Assembly (NCBI GenBank): GCA_010279815.1
Contig: QEOQ01000316.1
Coordinates: forward strand, 1,202,956 to 1,266,955
Length of the DNA: 64,000 nt
Reading direction: 5' to 3'
Source of the DNA: Brachionus plicatilis
Lineage: Eukaryota > Rotifera > Eurotatoria > Ploima > Brachionidae
Shown: piece by piece, positions 33,221-46,049 of the stretch
Numbering within the stretch: the first letter of the stretch is position 1
Layout: each line of letters opens with the position of its first letter
Notes under the pieces: generated by a model
Told to the model about the DNA's origin: nothing
The model's database searches: none
What the model saw: only the letters and a program-made list of their open reading frames with translations
Program-made: the position numbers and the translations under genes

Positions 33221-34239
33221 CGATAAAAAACGATATGTCGTAAAAATCGAGCAACTACGTTATCTCATTTATTTTCAAATTATTACTTTTTAAAAATCAA
33301 ATGTGTCTAAATCTTAGCTGAAATATTAAGCATGAAAGAAAAATATTCCCACGCTTTTTAAAATGAAAGGAATACTTTTACCATACCTATTACGTGCGTA
33401 AATTATTACAAAAAAATTTAAAAAAAAGACTTATTTATATTTATAAACATTTACTTCAAATTTTAAAATTTATCATATCATTAGCTACATGTTTAAATAT
33501 TGAACAATTTAGGGAAGAAAGAAAAAATATTTAGACTTTTAAATTTTTTATTTTCTTTTATATATTATTTAACTAATTTTATTTTTCTCAATTTTTTTAA
33601 TTTGAAGGATCAAGAACAATATTATTCTTCCCTTCTTTGTTCTTAAAGTTACAATGGTCCTAATTACTACAACCTTTTTAATGGACTGAAGCGGAACTGG
33701 CAGGAGATTATGCGTTCAGAGTAAATGATTTAAAATACGCTTACAATTTGAAATTTAAAAATTCCAAAATAATAAAAAATTAATTTTTAAAAATTAATTA
33801 TTAAAAGTTCTTTTTCGATAAATTTATTCTACAAGGTTTTTTTAATATTTCCTTTTCATTGTTATATTTTTAGGTCCAAAAAATTTTATTGATGATATCC
33901 TTTTTTTTAATTTAGCATGATCTTTTTTATAAAAATTGTTTCCTTTGAGCGGATTATTCACTCTATGCATATAAAGAGATCATATAGAGAATAATCAAAA
34001 TTTATCTATGTAAACATAAATTTCACATAGGCCATGTCTAATTAAATTAATAAATTAATTATTTTTATTAAATTACCAAATAAATGATTAAATGTGAATA
34101 TCTTTGAAAAATCGTGTGCGAAAAAATTTAAATAATGACAGTGTGACATAATATAGAAAGACTAAATAAAGAAAGAAAAGCGTCGAATTTACCTGGAAAA
34201 AAAATGTCGAAAAAAAAATAAAGAAAGAAAAAATATAGA

Positions 34240-34970
34240 AAATTATGCATAGAATAAACAGTCTAATTAATTTTGGAAAAATGTATTTGACACATAAAAA
34301 AAAAAATTATAGTATAAAAAAAATTTAATAGCGCATAAACCAAAAAAAATTAAGTATAGTATAAAGATTGTATCATTAAAGCATATAAAAATTAGTCTCG
34401 CATAAAATAAAGCAAGTTAAGAATAAAAAAAATATTATAGCATAAAACAAAAATAGGTATTATTTTGATTTTTAACCATTCGTATTTTATTTTACTCTTT
34501 TATTTTTTATTTTTTTGTCTTCAATCAATTAAAATAAAACCAAAATAAAAAATTATACATCACCAGATACCGACTGAACCTCCACCGTTCTGTAACCTTG
34601 GTAAACAGAACTTCGGATGAAACTTCCCATTTATATATTTTATTACTTTTACTCTTGATTTACGATTAAAGACCTAAAAATTGAACTCGTCATTGAAAAT
34701 GACTATGTACCAATCTTTAACTGTCCAATTAAGTCTCTGTTTATACCACTCATATATTTTTTATATTTTTTTTTATCTTATTCTTAATAAATTTTTGATT
34801 ATTTATGCTTGAAATTAAATATTTTTATGCTTTCAAAATTTTTTTATGCTTTAATAAAAAAAAATATGCGAGAAAAAAAAACAAAAAAAAATTTTAACTT
34901 TTTATTCATTATGCTATGGTTTAATTTTTTATGCTTTATTTTTTGTATTTATGCGTCAAAACCCCCCGTC
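34240..34970. repeat. CATAAA-rich imperfect foldback
   Basis: Repeated GCATAAA/TATAAAA motifs on the left (about 34244-34455) are mirrored by TTTATGC motifs on the right (about 34790-34965), including GACACATAAA against TTTATGCGTC and TCTCGCAT against ATGCGAGA. The centre at 34555-34750 is less AT-rich. The right edge ends in CCCCCCGTCC. It probably is an old foldback transposon, but exact ends are unclear. Confidence 0.4.
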
Positions 34971-37285
34971 CATTAATTTTTCGATGATCGAATTTTTTTA
35001 AAATTAGCTTTGAAAATAGAAATTAAACATAGGTTTTGGTTAATACTTTTGAAAATCAGTTTTGTTCCAATTATTCTTGAAATTTATATTAAAATTTTTA
35101 ACGATTTGAGATTAAAAAATTAGATATTTGAAACAATTTACCTATATCCGATCTAAAAAATATAATTTTCTAATTAATGTATATTTAAAATTTCCGAGAA
35201 TTTTAAAAATATCCTTTTTTGTACTAAAAATTTCGAATTTTTTTTCATGCTAAATTTTTTTAAAATAAAAATATCTTCCCACTTCTTAGCCGGAATACTT
35301 TTTAAAGGTGCTAGGCTTAAGTAAATTTTTTTTAATTTGTATTTTTAAACACTATTCTAATTTATTTTAAATGAAAAAATTGAAAATTATACTGGATTAA
35401 TGGATAATTATACTGATTATATGAGAAAATTCTTTTTCCTCATAAATCATTTAAATGTCTCCCTGAATTATATCTCTAAATTTATAATCTATTTTTATTA
35501 ACAAAAGACGTTAAATTGAGTTTTCAATTGGGTCTTATGATTCGGAGTAACTTTTTTAATATTGAAAATAATCTTGTTCTCATTCATGCTAAAATAAAAT
35601 AAATTTTCAATAAGGAAACGCTGAAAATGGAATAAAAATATTGTGTTCAGCATTTAATTTAAAATATTAACTTTTTTACTATTTTTTTCAATTTTAATCA
35701 GCACAAAAAGTTTGAGTTTTTAATTTATCAATTTATTTTTTCCAAATAATTATCTAAATTAGCATCTAAATTGTAAATCATGTAAATTTATTAGATTATA
35801 TTTTTTTTTATTTTTTTAAATATTTATATGATTCAATTAACGCGAATATTGAGAAGTCTATAATTAAAAAGAAAGAAAAAATAGAATAGGATCAAGATAA
35901 TAATTACGATTTTTGTTATTTTGAATGAAATTTTATTTTGAGAAAATATAAATATGAAAAATGATTATTCTCCTTTAAAATTACTATTATGTAAATTTTA
36001 ATGAATAGGATATTGCCTCTTCCTAATTAAAAATATGTTTACAATTCAAAAATGGATTTAAATTCGAAAAAAAGCTTTAAAGAATTATATTTGCTTTTAA
36101 AAATGCAAAAATGAAGTAAAGTTTAAATTTAAATTTAAAAATTAAAAATTAAAAAAAAATTAAAGTTTAGAAAGTATTAAAGCTTTCATTTAAAGTATTA
36201 AATCATAAATGTATAAATTTTCAATATCGATCTCATGATCACAAAGCTATTGATTTAATAAATATTTTTGGTCAATTTTGTTTAATTTGGACAAATTTAT
36301 CATTTTATTTTTGAACTTCTTACTGATAAACATGAAAAAATGGCGTAATTATTCGTAAATTTAGTTATATTTAAAAATAATAAAAAATAGATATAAATTT
36401 TTTTAATTATTTTAATGATTTGATCAGTCACCTTCCCTATTGATTACAATTTTATTACCTTAAAAGGAAAGATATTTAGCTATTAGATTAATTGTTTAAT
36501 TGAAACTAAAACTCAATTTTTTAAGTAATTTAATCGTCTTTATCATGAGCGATTAAAGCGATCTCACAAGTAAAACTTTTTCATGCATTTCATCTTTTTT
36601 TAATAAATATTAATCTGATGATCCCAAAAAGTCAATTTAACAATAAATTTTTTTTTTTGATAAAAAAAGTTTTAAAAAATTCACCATTATTTGTTTGAGA
36701 AATAGCTCTTAACAAAACTTATAATATTTCCTTTTTTTACCATTCTTTACTTAATTATATATATAATAACGTCATGTTTGTTGTTATGAGGTCTAAAAAT
36801 AAAACGAAATTTTACAAAATTGGCCCTTTTTCAATTTACGAAAATTTTTTTCGATTAAATTAAATTTACTAGAATTTATCAAAAACTTATTGGCAAATCA
36901 ATGCTGTAATTTCGAGTAAAAATATCCAGTTTGTTATTCTGCCTTGATTGTTTTTGACTCTAGTTCAATTAGAATTTGAAAATTATAAAAATAAATAAAA
37001 TTTTCTTGAATTTAAAAATTTGTTATTTTTTCAATGAAAAAAATCTGCCAAAGTCTAGTCTGACAAAGCTAGATTTGGCGGCATTTTAAAATCTCATTAT
37101 TTAATCAAAAACTTTCTAAAATTAATTTTTTCAACATTTTTAAAATAAAAAAATTTAAAAATAATATTTTTCCAAATTTAACTAATCCTTAAATTTTCTT
37201 TTCTGTAAATATTTTACATATTTAGAATTTTTTTTCAAAAAAAAACACAAAAACACTAAGAAATTTAAAGAAAATATTCAAAAGA

Positions 37286-39349
37286 ATGCAAAGCGAACTG
37301 ATTCTCAAAAAAGACGTCGATTTGCATCATTCCCAAGATCCTTATCGGGTGCAGAATGCGGATGAAATTGACGAAGACCAATCTATTGAGCGTCAACTGC
37401 GGTTTGTTCTTAACCGGTTGACTCCTGAAAATTTTCAAAAATTAGTAATCAATCTAATAAATCTTCCGCTAAACACCCAAGAACGCTTGAACACCGCGGT
37501 AAACATTATCTACCAAAACGCTTTGAACGAAGAGCTCTACTCTCATCTGTACGCTCAGGCATGCAAATTAATGAGCCAAATAAAAGTACCATTTGAACAT
37601 GTATCCTCCAAATTCATAAGCTTTTTGAGTATTTTGCTAAAAAAATGTGAAAAAGAATTCGACACAGACTACCACAAGGACAAATACTACGAGTATTTGG
37701 TCAAAGAGGCCGAGTTTGTCACAGATGAGCAAAAACGCAAACAACTGCTTGATCAAGCTAATGAACAACTGGAAAAGGCCAAGCAAAACTACATCGGAAA
37801 TGTGTCTTTTTTGGCCGAATTGTACAACATGGATCTTCTGGACGATGCCATTTTGCACGAGGGCATCAAAAGACTGTTCGAAAAACAGGAAAAAGATGAA
37901 GAAAATTTGGAATGTTTGTGCAAGTTGTTGACCAGAGTTGGTCCAAAATTTGACAATTATAAAAATAAAGAAAAAATCGATGATTATTTTGAGTATTTAA
38001 GAGATATTTATGAAAAAAGATTTTCAATTTCAGCGCGGATTAGATTCATGATTTTGAATTTGATTGAATTAAGAGAGAACAACTGGACACCCAGACATGA
38101 AAGTGGTCCCAAGCGAATTGAGGAGATCCGAAATCAGGTGCTGGCTGAGAGGGAAGAAAGAGAACTTCGATTTGCCCAAACTGTGCCACAAACTCAGATT
38201 GAATTCATGGTAGCTGATGGCAGACGATACAGTCTTTTTTACGGCTATGCTCACCACATATTAGACCAGTTGAAATACCGCGAGGATTTCGACCGAGTTC
38301 TTGGTTACATTCTAAAAGTGGATCCTGATAGACACAGTGAATTATTTGAGGCTCTAATTTGTATTTCAATGGACAAAAGTGACCAGCAAAGAGACTTAAT
38401 TGGAGAGTTTTTCTACCAAAATTTGAAGAGTAAAGTTTTTAAATTGGATCAGTTTAAGATGGGCCTAAGAAAAGTTTTGCTAAAAGCTCTAGAGTCTTAT
38501 ATGAAAGGATACAAATTTCCGAAAAAATTGAGCCAAATTTTGGCAAATTTGATCCGGTTGGATTTTTTGGACATAAGTTTTTTGAAGGATGCTTTCGAGC
38601 CTGTCAAACGTGACCAACTTTGTGCCAGAATAATGGCCAAAACACTTAAACTAGCTGCCGAACAAATCGGATGTCAAAATGTTTCGGACATTTTTGAACT
38701 GTCCGGTCTGGATTTTAATTATTTTTTTGAAAATTTTGAAAATGAGGTGGATAGAAGAGATTTTTTTAAAGAGATGAGAATCGAATGGGTCTCGACTATT
38801 CACGAACATCAGAGACAAAGCGTGGAACTTATCCAGTCATTTAAGGAGAAATTAGAGGTTATTTTCAGAGAAACAGGCGAAGAGCCTCTTGCGGTACTAG
38901 ACCGCATTGAGCCTGAGTTTCACAAGGAAGAGACCAAGACAAAAGAGTTTATTCGAGCTTTGAGTGTGGTTTTTTTTGAAAAAGTTCTGCATCACAAAAG
39001 AATAGATAGTGACAAATTTAAAAAAATGGAAAACATCTTGGTCAATTTTGTCAAAGAACATCTAGATTTGCAATTGGAAATGCTCTATTCGGTTCAGGTG
39101 ATGGCATTCCACATGAAATATGAAACAAGTAGTTTTTTTTAAATTGAAGAAATTTTAAAAAGTTTGAAAACATTTTTTTTGTAAGATTTCCTACCTGTTT
39201 CGTTTATGTTGCTATACTCAGATGAAATAGTTGAGAGGAAGGCATTTTTTAAATGGATGAACAACCCACGCGGAAAAGGTCATGGAATTGCTCAAGTATT
39301 TTTGAGCTCCTTTTTTGAACATATCTCAAGACCCCAAACTGAAAAATAA
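37286..39349 (+). CDS. eIF4G/DAP5-like translation initiation scaffold
   Basis: Exon 37286-39128 and a short final exon 39186-39349 (57-bp intron, GTAGTT...GTAAG) give 668 aa. Residues about 35-280 form a MIF4G domain ('LNRLTPENFQKLVINLI', 'LECLCKLLTRVGP', 'RIRFMILNLIELRENNWTPR'), the eIF4A-binding HEAT fold. An MA3-like helical region follows directly. The C-terminal part is W2: 'DLQLEMLYSVQVMAF', then across the splice 'FMLLYSDEIVERKAFFKW' and GKGHGIA. The N-terminal eIF4E- and PABP-binding regions of full eIF4G are absent. That is the DAP5/eIF4G2/NAT1 architecture, used in eIF4E-independent initiation, but without DAP5's long linker. The splice is supported because W2 would otherwise be cut in half. 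Confidence 0.85.
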
Positions 39350-40230
39350 TTTTATTTTCTTAAAATTTTTTAATAAATTTTTTGACGAAATTAAACTTGA
39401 GTGTCTCAGTCTCAAAAATTAGCCTAATAATTGAATTTTTATCAAGTTGTAAAGCTTAAGTTGTTGATTTTTTAATATAAAGTTTAATATATGTGATGTT
39501 ATAAAATAATTATAAAAAATTTACCTTTGATTAAAATATTGAAAATATTTGAAACTTATTAATTTTAGTATATAGGGCAATTTTTTTATTTAAAATTTTT
39601 AGAGCCTGACTGATGATGTCTATGAATTAAAACTAAAAAAAAATAATCACAAATCTTTTGTTATATAAAAAATTAAAAATCGAACTTTTAGAAACTGGGA
39701 TCACATGTTGCAAAAGAAAATTTTATAAAATTATAAAAATTAATTAAAAAATCACGAAATACTAATACTAACGAAAATTACATATTTTTAAAAATCAATT
39801 TTTTTATGTTCAATATCTTAGCAAAAGAAAAATAAACAAATTTACTAAAATTAGTTAATAGGAGATTAGCAAAAAACGCAATTTAAATTTGAAAAGATTA
39901 CATTAGAGCTTAAAAATTAATAATAAATTTTAACTAAATTTCAATCTTTAAAAGCTTTAAAAGCTATTAAAAATTATTTCCTTTTTTTTTAAATTAATTA
40001 TAAAGATGTTTTTCCGAACTTTTAAAAATTTTCATGCAATTGAAAGGAAATTTTAAAATTTCAAAATTGAGCATTAAAAAAAAAAGCAATTTATTATAAA
40101 TATGAAAAAAAAACCTTTTTACAATTAAAAATTCATAAAAAAAAATTTAAATTTTGATGGTAATTTGAATCAACAAAATAGATAAATTTCCACTTGAATA
40201 CTTAATAAACTCAAAAAAGACCGTTTTTAA
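39350..40230. other. Convergent 3' intergenic stretch
   Basis: AT-rich, between the converging eIF4G-like and lectin genes. Nothing else is seen. Confidence 0.55.
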
Positions 40231-42347
40231 TTAAACATTAGTTCGCCAATACTCATTGCTATCCACTCTAGGTCTTCGATTGTCCATTCTTGAACTATCA
40301 TTTGACAAGTCAACCGACCTATCTGAGTTATCATATCCTTCGTTGGACTTTGATCTGTACGTACCAAATGTACCGGTTAGACTTTCCATATTTCGGCTCG
40401 AATGAAAGCCTGACATTTCACTAAAAGGACCAGATATGTGCTTTTGTTTTACAGAACCACCAATGGTGCTTATGTTACCTTCGTTGCTCACACTATCATC
40501 TCCACTATAGTCATTTTTGTAGCCAAATTCACGGTCTAATTTAGCCTGATTCTGCCGCCTAATTAAAATTTAAATTAAATAAAATTAAGTCTAAACAAAA
40601 ATTACCTGATGCATATAAGGATAGCTATGGCAATTATAATGAGGAAAAAAACCGAACCGAGAACAATTAGTACTTTAAAAAAAAAATAAAGAAAAAAAAA
40701 AATTTATAAAAAAAAATTACCGATCATGACAGTGCGATCCGTATCCGAGTTAGGCTCATACGAAGCCACTTTTGTAGTTGTAGAAGTGGTTGTAGTCGGA
40801 TCTAAAACAAGTTAAAAAAAAATTAAAATTTTTGAGTCATTTTATTTCTAAAGTAATTTTAATCATGCATTTCTGATAGGCTCTAAGCACAACAAAAAAA
40901 TACTACTTCAAAAAATAATAAAAGGAAAAAAATATATTTTTTTTATTTTTTTAATACAATATCTACTTAAATCCTAGATTAAAAAAAAAAGTGTACCTTT
41001 AAACGATTTATATTTATCTTTTAAATCACTAATATTGGAATAGATAATTTTTGGAATTTTTTTTGTTTTGTTCGCAGTCGATTCAACTATGGGTCTAGTT
41101 TGAATTTTGGCAGACGTGGTAGATGAGTGACTACTACTAGTGCCTATAGAGCTTACTGACTTGCCTAAAATGTTAAATTTCTCTTTAGTTGTCAGATTAT
41201 TCTCATTTAATCTTTGCTTAATTTTGGCGCTTAATTTAAAACTAGTGGAACTACTAGAACTAGCTAATGTAGTTGTGTTCATTTCCTTAAGAGTGCTAGT
41301 TGTTGTTGTAAAAGAATCTGTGGACTTAAAAGCGATAGTAAAGTGGTTAAAGGCTTTATTTTTTTTTGTTAGATATTCGTCTTCATTAACTGATAAAAAT
41401 GGTGCTCCCGTATGTTGCTTTAGATTGTGCTGTGCAAACGTGGTACCGCTAAAATGGGTATAATTACTGCTAATGTTCTCAGTTGAATTATTAGCTTCAA
41501 CTGTCACGTTGGATACAGAAAAAAATTCAGTGGTATTAGGGATTAGAGTGGTTGTAGAGGTAGTGGTGGCAGTCGTAGTGGTGGTACTTGTGGTAGTTGT
41601 TGTGGTTGTGCTAGTACTGGTTGTTGTCTCGGTGCTGATTGTAGTTGTTTCAGTTGTTTCTTGGGTAAAAATTGGCTGTGTCGTAGTTAGTACAATATTA
41701 CCTGTAGACAAAAGGGGTATTTTGGGTTAATTTAATTTTAACTTGAAGATAAATTTAAGAAAAAATTTAAAAACAAGTTTATTAGAGGTTAAAAAGCTGC
41801 TTCATGCTTCTGATTTAATGATAATGATTTGTTTATCTAGGTAAGAAGAGAAAAAAAATTTACTTGAACAGTCGAATATGATGTCAATGCGGTATGGTAT
41901 CAGGTAGTAGGAGTTATCCGGCAGAAAATAAGTTTCGGCATCGAAAAGCTTTTTTTCGTCAATGAAAGCGCTGCTGAGCACACATTCTGTTTTTCCATTG
42001 CAGAAATCAACTAAAGGCTTTGAATAGTTGTAGTCCAGGGAGCCTTTGCCGTAGCAGTCAGGTCTTTGGTTATTTTTTTCGAATTTCTCAACCACTTGAA
42101 TTATGTTGACCGCTTGGCCAAATTGGCATTGCAGCGGATACGAGTTTAGTCTGTACTCGTCAGCACATATTGAAACTGTTAATTAAATTTTTAATTAGAA
42201 TTTTATTTAAAATAGATGATTGAAAGAAAAAAAAAAATTCATCTAAATTTTTTTTTAATTACCTGTCTTTGGCGTAAACGCCGCTTGGCACTTGATATTT
42301 GTGATTAATGCGTTCAAAATAAAGATCAAAAAGAACAAAAGCCGCAT
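40231..42347 (-). CDS. SUEL-type lectin domain, mucin-like stalk, one TM segment
   Basis: Six exons (42347-42263, 42175-41864, 41701-40997, 40801-40721, 40672-40606, 40558-40231) give 525 aa, with all phases closing. A signal peptide (MRLLFFLIFILNALITNIKC) precedes one domain with the pattern of SUEL/galactose-binding lectins: ICADEYRL, 'YPLQCQFGQAVNIIQV', DCYGKGSL, 'CNGKTECVLSSAFID' and 'YLIPYRIDIIFDC'. A Thr/Ser stalk of about 260 residues follows, including long uninterrupted Thr runs and so likely O-glycosylated. Then come a TM helix ('VLIVLGSVFFLIIIAIAILI') and a 109-aa Ser-rich cytoplasmic tail. This is a cell-surface, carbohydrate-binding-type receptor, broadly like single-domain EVA-1 or latrophilin N termini. 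Ligand is unknown. The upstream-strand neighbour at 45500 has a related domain. Confidence 0.75.
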
Positions 42348-45300
42348 TTTTAAGGAATCTAAATTTAAGAAAAAATAAGTTTTCCAAGTGATAAGATTGC
42401 ATTTTTGGCAAAATTCAAATAATAATAAAATTGTTGTAATTTTACGAAATAATTTTCTTTTACAATTGAAATTAAGCCTACAAAGCGAGTAAATATTAAC
42501 TTAGAACAATCGAAAATTGAATTTAATTATAAAAAAAAATTATAAAAAAAGAAAGCCTTTCAATATAAAATTCTTTTGAATTTAAATATAATGAACTTGA
42601 GATTTTGTGTCTTTTATTCTCTGATAAAAAAAAAAAAAAAAAACAAGATTACGGATACAAGCTTCGAATCATTACAAAATCTTATTATACAAAGACCGTC
42701 ACAACAAAATTTAAGATATTTTTTTTTTTCAAAAAAATAACCACTAGTCGGCTAATTTAAGTAAAATTTGCTCTAAGTTCGTTCATATTTAATCCCCTAA
42801 TAGACCAAAGTCAAAGCTATATAAAATTTAAATTTTTTTTAAATTTTACTGTCAAACTGGATTAATTGGCTATTAAGTAGATTTTAAATTAAGCCATTGT
42901 TCGTATTTGAATAAGTCCGAGTGTGGCTTATTGTGTCAATCAAATCTTTGAACCCAATTGCATAAATTGACTCAAATGTTTAGCTTGACAAGATAAAATT
43001 TAAATTTCCTACCGATACTGATTGACTTATGGTCCACTTTTTTCTTATCGTCATAAATGACCAAGCTTTTTAACACGAATAATATTTTTGCTAATTTAAA
43101 ATTTTAATTTTTTTCCAATACTTTTATTTTGAAAATTGAATTCAAACAAAATTAATTAATAGAAATTATCTTTAATCGGAAAATTTCCATTTCAACCCCC
43201 TTAATAATTTTCATTAAGAAATAAAGAGCTCTTGGTCCTTCCAAAGACAATTATCAGAGTCTTGACTAGGAATTAATTAGAGAATCACTGACGAAAAAGC
43301 AGGACAGTTTAATAAGATTTAATCATAAAAAAAATAATTTTTTTTTTTAAATAAATCAAAATAAATTTAAAAAAAACCCATTTGATTAATTTTGTTCAAA
43401 AAAGATAATTAATTTTTAATAAAATAATAAAATTTTTAAATAAATTGTATTATGCAATTTTAAAAAGCTGAAAAGTATTCCAATAGAGATAAAAAGTGGT
43501 ATAAACTTATTTCCAAATAAAAGAATATATTGAATTTCATTATAAAAAGTTCAAAAATACATTTTAGGTCCTAGTGATAAAAAAGATGAGCCCCCCAAAA
43601 AAAATTTAATTTTGAAATTGATATTTTTAAAAATAAATACAATTAAAAAGCCAAAATAAATAATCGAATAAGCTAATACGCGATCAAATAGACATGAAAG
43701 CTTTTTTAAAGCTCATGTTTTACAGGAAATTAAAATGCAATTATTGTCTTTGGCTAATGGAAAAAAAATCATGTTTTCGAAATGAAAAAAATTATTTGAT
43801 CATGATAATTTTAGTAAGTGATACATCGTTTGCAAACATCTTCAAAGTTTAATCTTTGGACAAACAAAACTTGAAACCAAAATTTTAAAAATTGAATTTT
43901 GCCAAGCCATGCCTAGAGAAATCGGCTTAAAAAATGACGTAATTTTATCCGATAATATCCGGGTCATCGCCCTCACAAATCTGGCCAAAACTTTTTTCTG
44001 GCCCCAATAAATTTTTGTTGAATGCATTTTTTTTTAATTAATTTTCATTGAAACAAACATTGAATTTTGCGAATGCTTGTCAAAAGAAAATGAAAACTAA
44101 TCGTTTTGATCAGATTGAATGGTTTGTGAAAATTAGACAAAGTGTGTATATTTATTTCTATATTGTTTTGTTCGCAGCTTATTTGTCCTCATAATAAATA
44201 ATCTATATCTCATTCTAATGGGATTTAGTCGAAGTACAAGTGTAAATATTTGATAAAATTTGGAATATCAATTAGAATTTATTTGATTAGAAACAAGTTC
44301 GAAACATAGGTAAAATATTTTTCACTAGGTCAAAGACAACAGTAAAGTCCAAGGTACTGATGGATCTTGGAACAATCAAGTATTCATGTGCGATGACCTA
44401 ATTGAAGATAATCTTCTTTTTTCTTTGGGTGACAAAAATATTTTTTTCGGTCTAATTTTATTTGTTTGAATAAGTCTTAGTCAAGTTATCAAAAAATTAT
44501 TTTTATATTTTGTCATCAAGCAAAAATGAACCAAATAGAAGCCCAAAAATGTTGAAATTAAAAAAAAAATTGTCAAACAATATCAGACTGTTGAGCACTT
44601 AAATTTTAATAGGGCTGAATTATTTAGTTTTGTCCTCATCTGATTTTAAAATATCGTTCTATCAATTGAAGAGAATTAAAATTAATATTTTTTTCAATTT
44701 TGTTAAAATAAAGGAATTTTTTTTTAATTATAGTCTACTTGATATTAGACTGTTAAGCTTTTTGAAATTTTCTCTGTAATGTGACAAAATTAGGCAAATG
44801 ATAATAAAATATTAATTGTAGTTTGCTATTTTGTAAAATTTAAATATTTAAATAAAAATTATTTTTATTACAAAATTTTGTTTGATAATAAATTATTTTA
44901 ATTGTTGTCTTTTGTTTTTTTTTGTTCACCACTGGTTTATCTCACTGGTATTTTGAGCAGAGAACATTTCTTTTCTAGTAAAAGCTTAGTCAAAGTCAAT
45001 ATTTTGGTAGATGACTATCAAAAGATATAAATTGTCAAATTTAAAAAACAATTGAATAAATTAAAATAAATTTTATTTTTTTAAGCTTCTTTAAATTTTG
45101 ATAAAACTAGTTTAAATGATTAGTATATTTACTTAATAGTGAATGAGATAAAAATAAAACTCTTACAACCGGCATTAACTTTGCACAAATTGATTCAACT
45201 GTTAAATCAACTTTTAAATTTAAATTAAAAAAAAAAGTTTAAAAATTCAATTTATTTTATTTGTTAATTTTCAATGACAAACAACTAATAGCAATTGAGT

Positions 45301-45499
45301 AAATATTTTCTTTATATCTTAAATAATTATGCTTTTGCTCTTGCCATACTTTTTGGCAAATATTATATAAAGCGCCTAGTGCTTTCTAAAAACTTTAGCT
45401 CATAAAATAAAAGCCCATCAGAACAAGATTTATTAATTAACAAATTTGCGAAATAAAAAAAAAAAACAATTTTAATTTTTGTACTTATTTTAAATTTCA
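42348..45499. other. 3.2-kb spacer between two divergent lectin genes
   Basis: It contains both promoters. Two GC-richer patches remain unexplained: a minus-strand 61-codon ATG frame at 43842-44027, and a plus-strand open stretch at about 44328-44410 ('GTDGSWNNQVFMCDDLIED') behind an acceptor-like TTTTCACTAG. Either may be a relic exon. Confidence 0.4.
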
Positions 45500-46049
45500 A
45501 TGCACTCAAAAATAAATTTTTGCTTTTTTCTATTGATTTGTCTAATTGAATTTTGCATGAACCAAACAGGTATGTTTGCCATAATACACCAACTAGACAA
45601 ATAAAAAAATTTCATTTAAAGGTGTCTTAAAAGCAAAGTATATATGTGTTGATGACTCCAACTGGTTGGAAAAGACAGACAATGTTCTTAACTACGCGCT
45701 TGACTGCATTTACAGCCAAGTGTCGTCCATAAATCTAATCGAATCCAATTTGCACTATGCGAATAAGGTGGATGCAAACAACTGGATTGGGACCACGTTT
45801 TCTCGGTATGCCTGTGGCGAGGAAATACTTAAGTGGTCAGCATACGCGCTCAATTTGACTTTTACGACCCAAGCAGAATGCAACAGGAACACGGAACCAG
45901 AGCCAGGCTACCGACAAGGTCTCAAATGTGTTATATCCAAAGAATTCCTCAGATCAAACATGTTCAAGCTGAATCGCGTTTTGCTCAACACCAGAGCCGA
46001 TCTGTATCCAATTCCATATGGCCTTTACATTAAATACACTTGTAATTAA
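45500..46049 (+). CDS. Secreted SUEL-like lectin-domain protein
   Basis: Exons 45500-45569 and 45622-46049 (52-bp intron, phase 1) give 165 aa. The signal peptide runs to about residue 20 (KINFCFFLLICLIEFC). The mature part reads YICVDDSNWL, then 'ALDCIYSQVSSINLIESNLHY', YACGEE, 'GLKCVISKEFL', and ends 'IPYGLYIKYTCN'. Cysteine spacing and the ends align with the SUEL-like domain of the 40231-42347 protein ('ECVLSSAF' against 'KCVISKEF', 'IPYRIDIIFDC' against 'IPYGLYIKYTC'). Intron phase after the signal peptide is also the same. It therefore looks like a soluble relative of the membrane lectin. The cysteine and fold match is suggestive, and carbohydrate binding is untested. Confidence 0.65.

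Larger units (their letters stand above)
30908..37285. other. 6.4-kb gene-poor stretch
   Basis: No gene that I can support. It holds the foldbacks at 33129-33220 and 34240-34970. A 15-bp palindrome (AAGAACGCCGTTCTT) sits in a small GC-rich island at about 32570-32640. A GC-richer open patch at about 33650-33720 ('YNGPNYYNLFNGLKRNWQEI') could be an orphan exon. Confidence 0.45.

Noticed and set aside
41140..41730. Plus-strand Val-rich ORFs
   Set aside because: They are antisense reading of the Thr-rich mucin exon (ACN codons read as GT-rich).
43842..44027. 61-codon minus ORF in the lectin spacer
   Set aside because: Less AT-rich than its surroundings, so kept as a note, but no recognisable motif, signal or partner exon.
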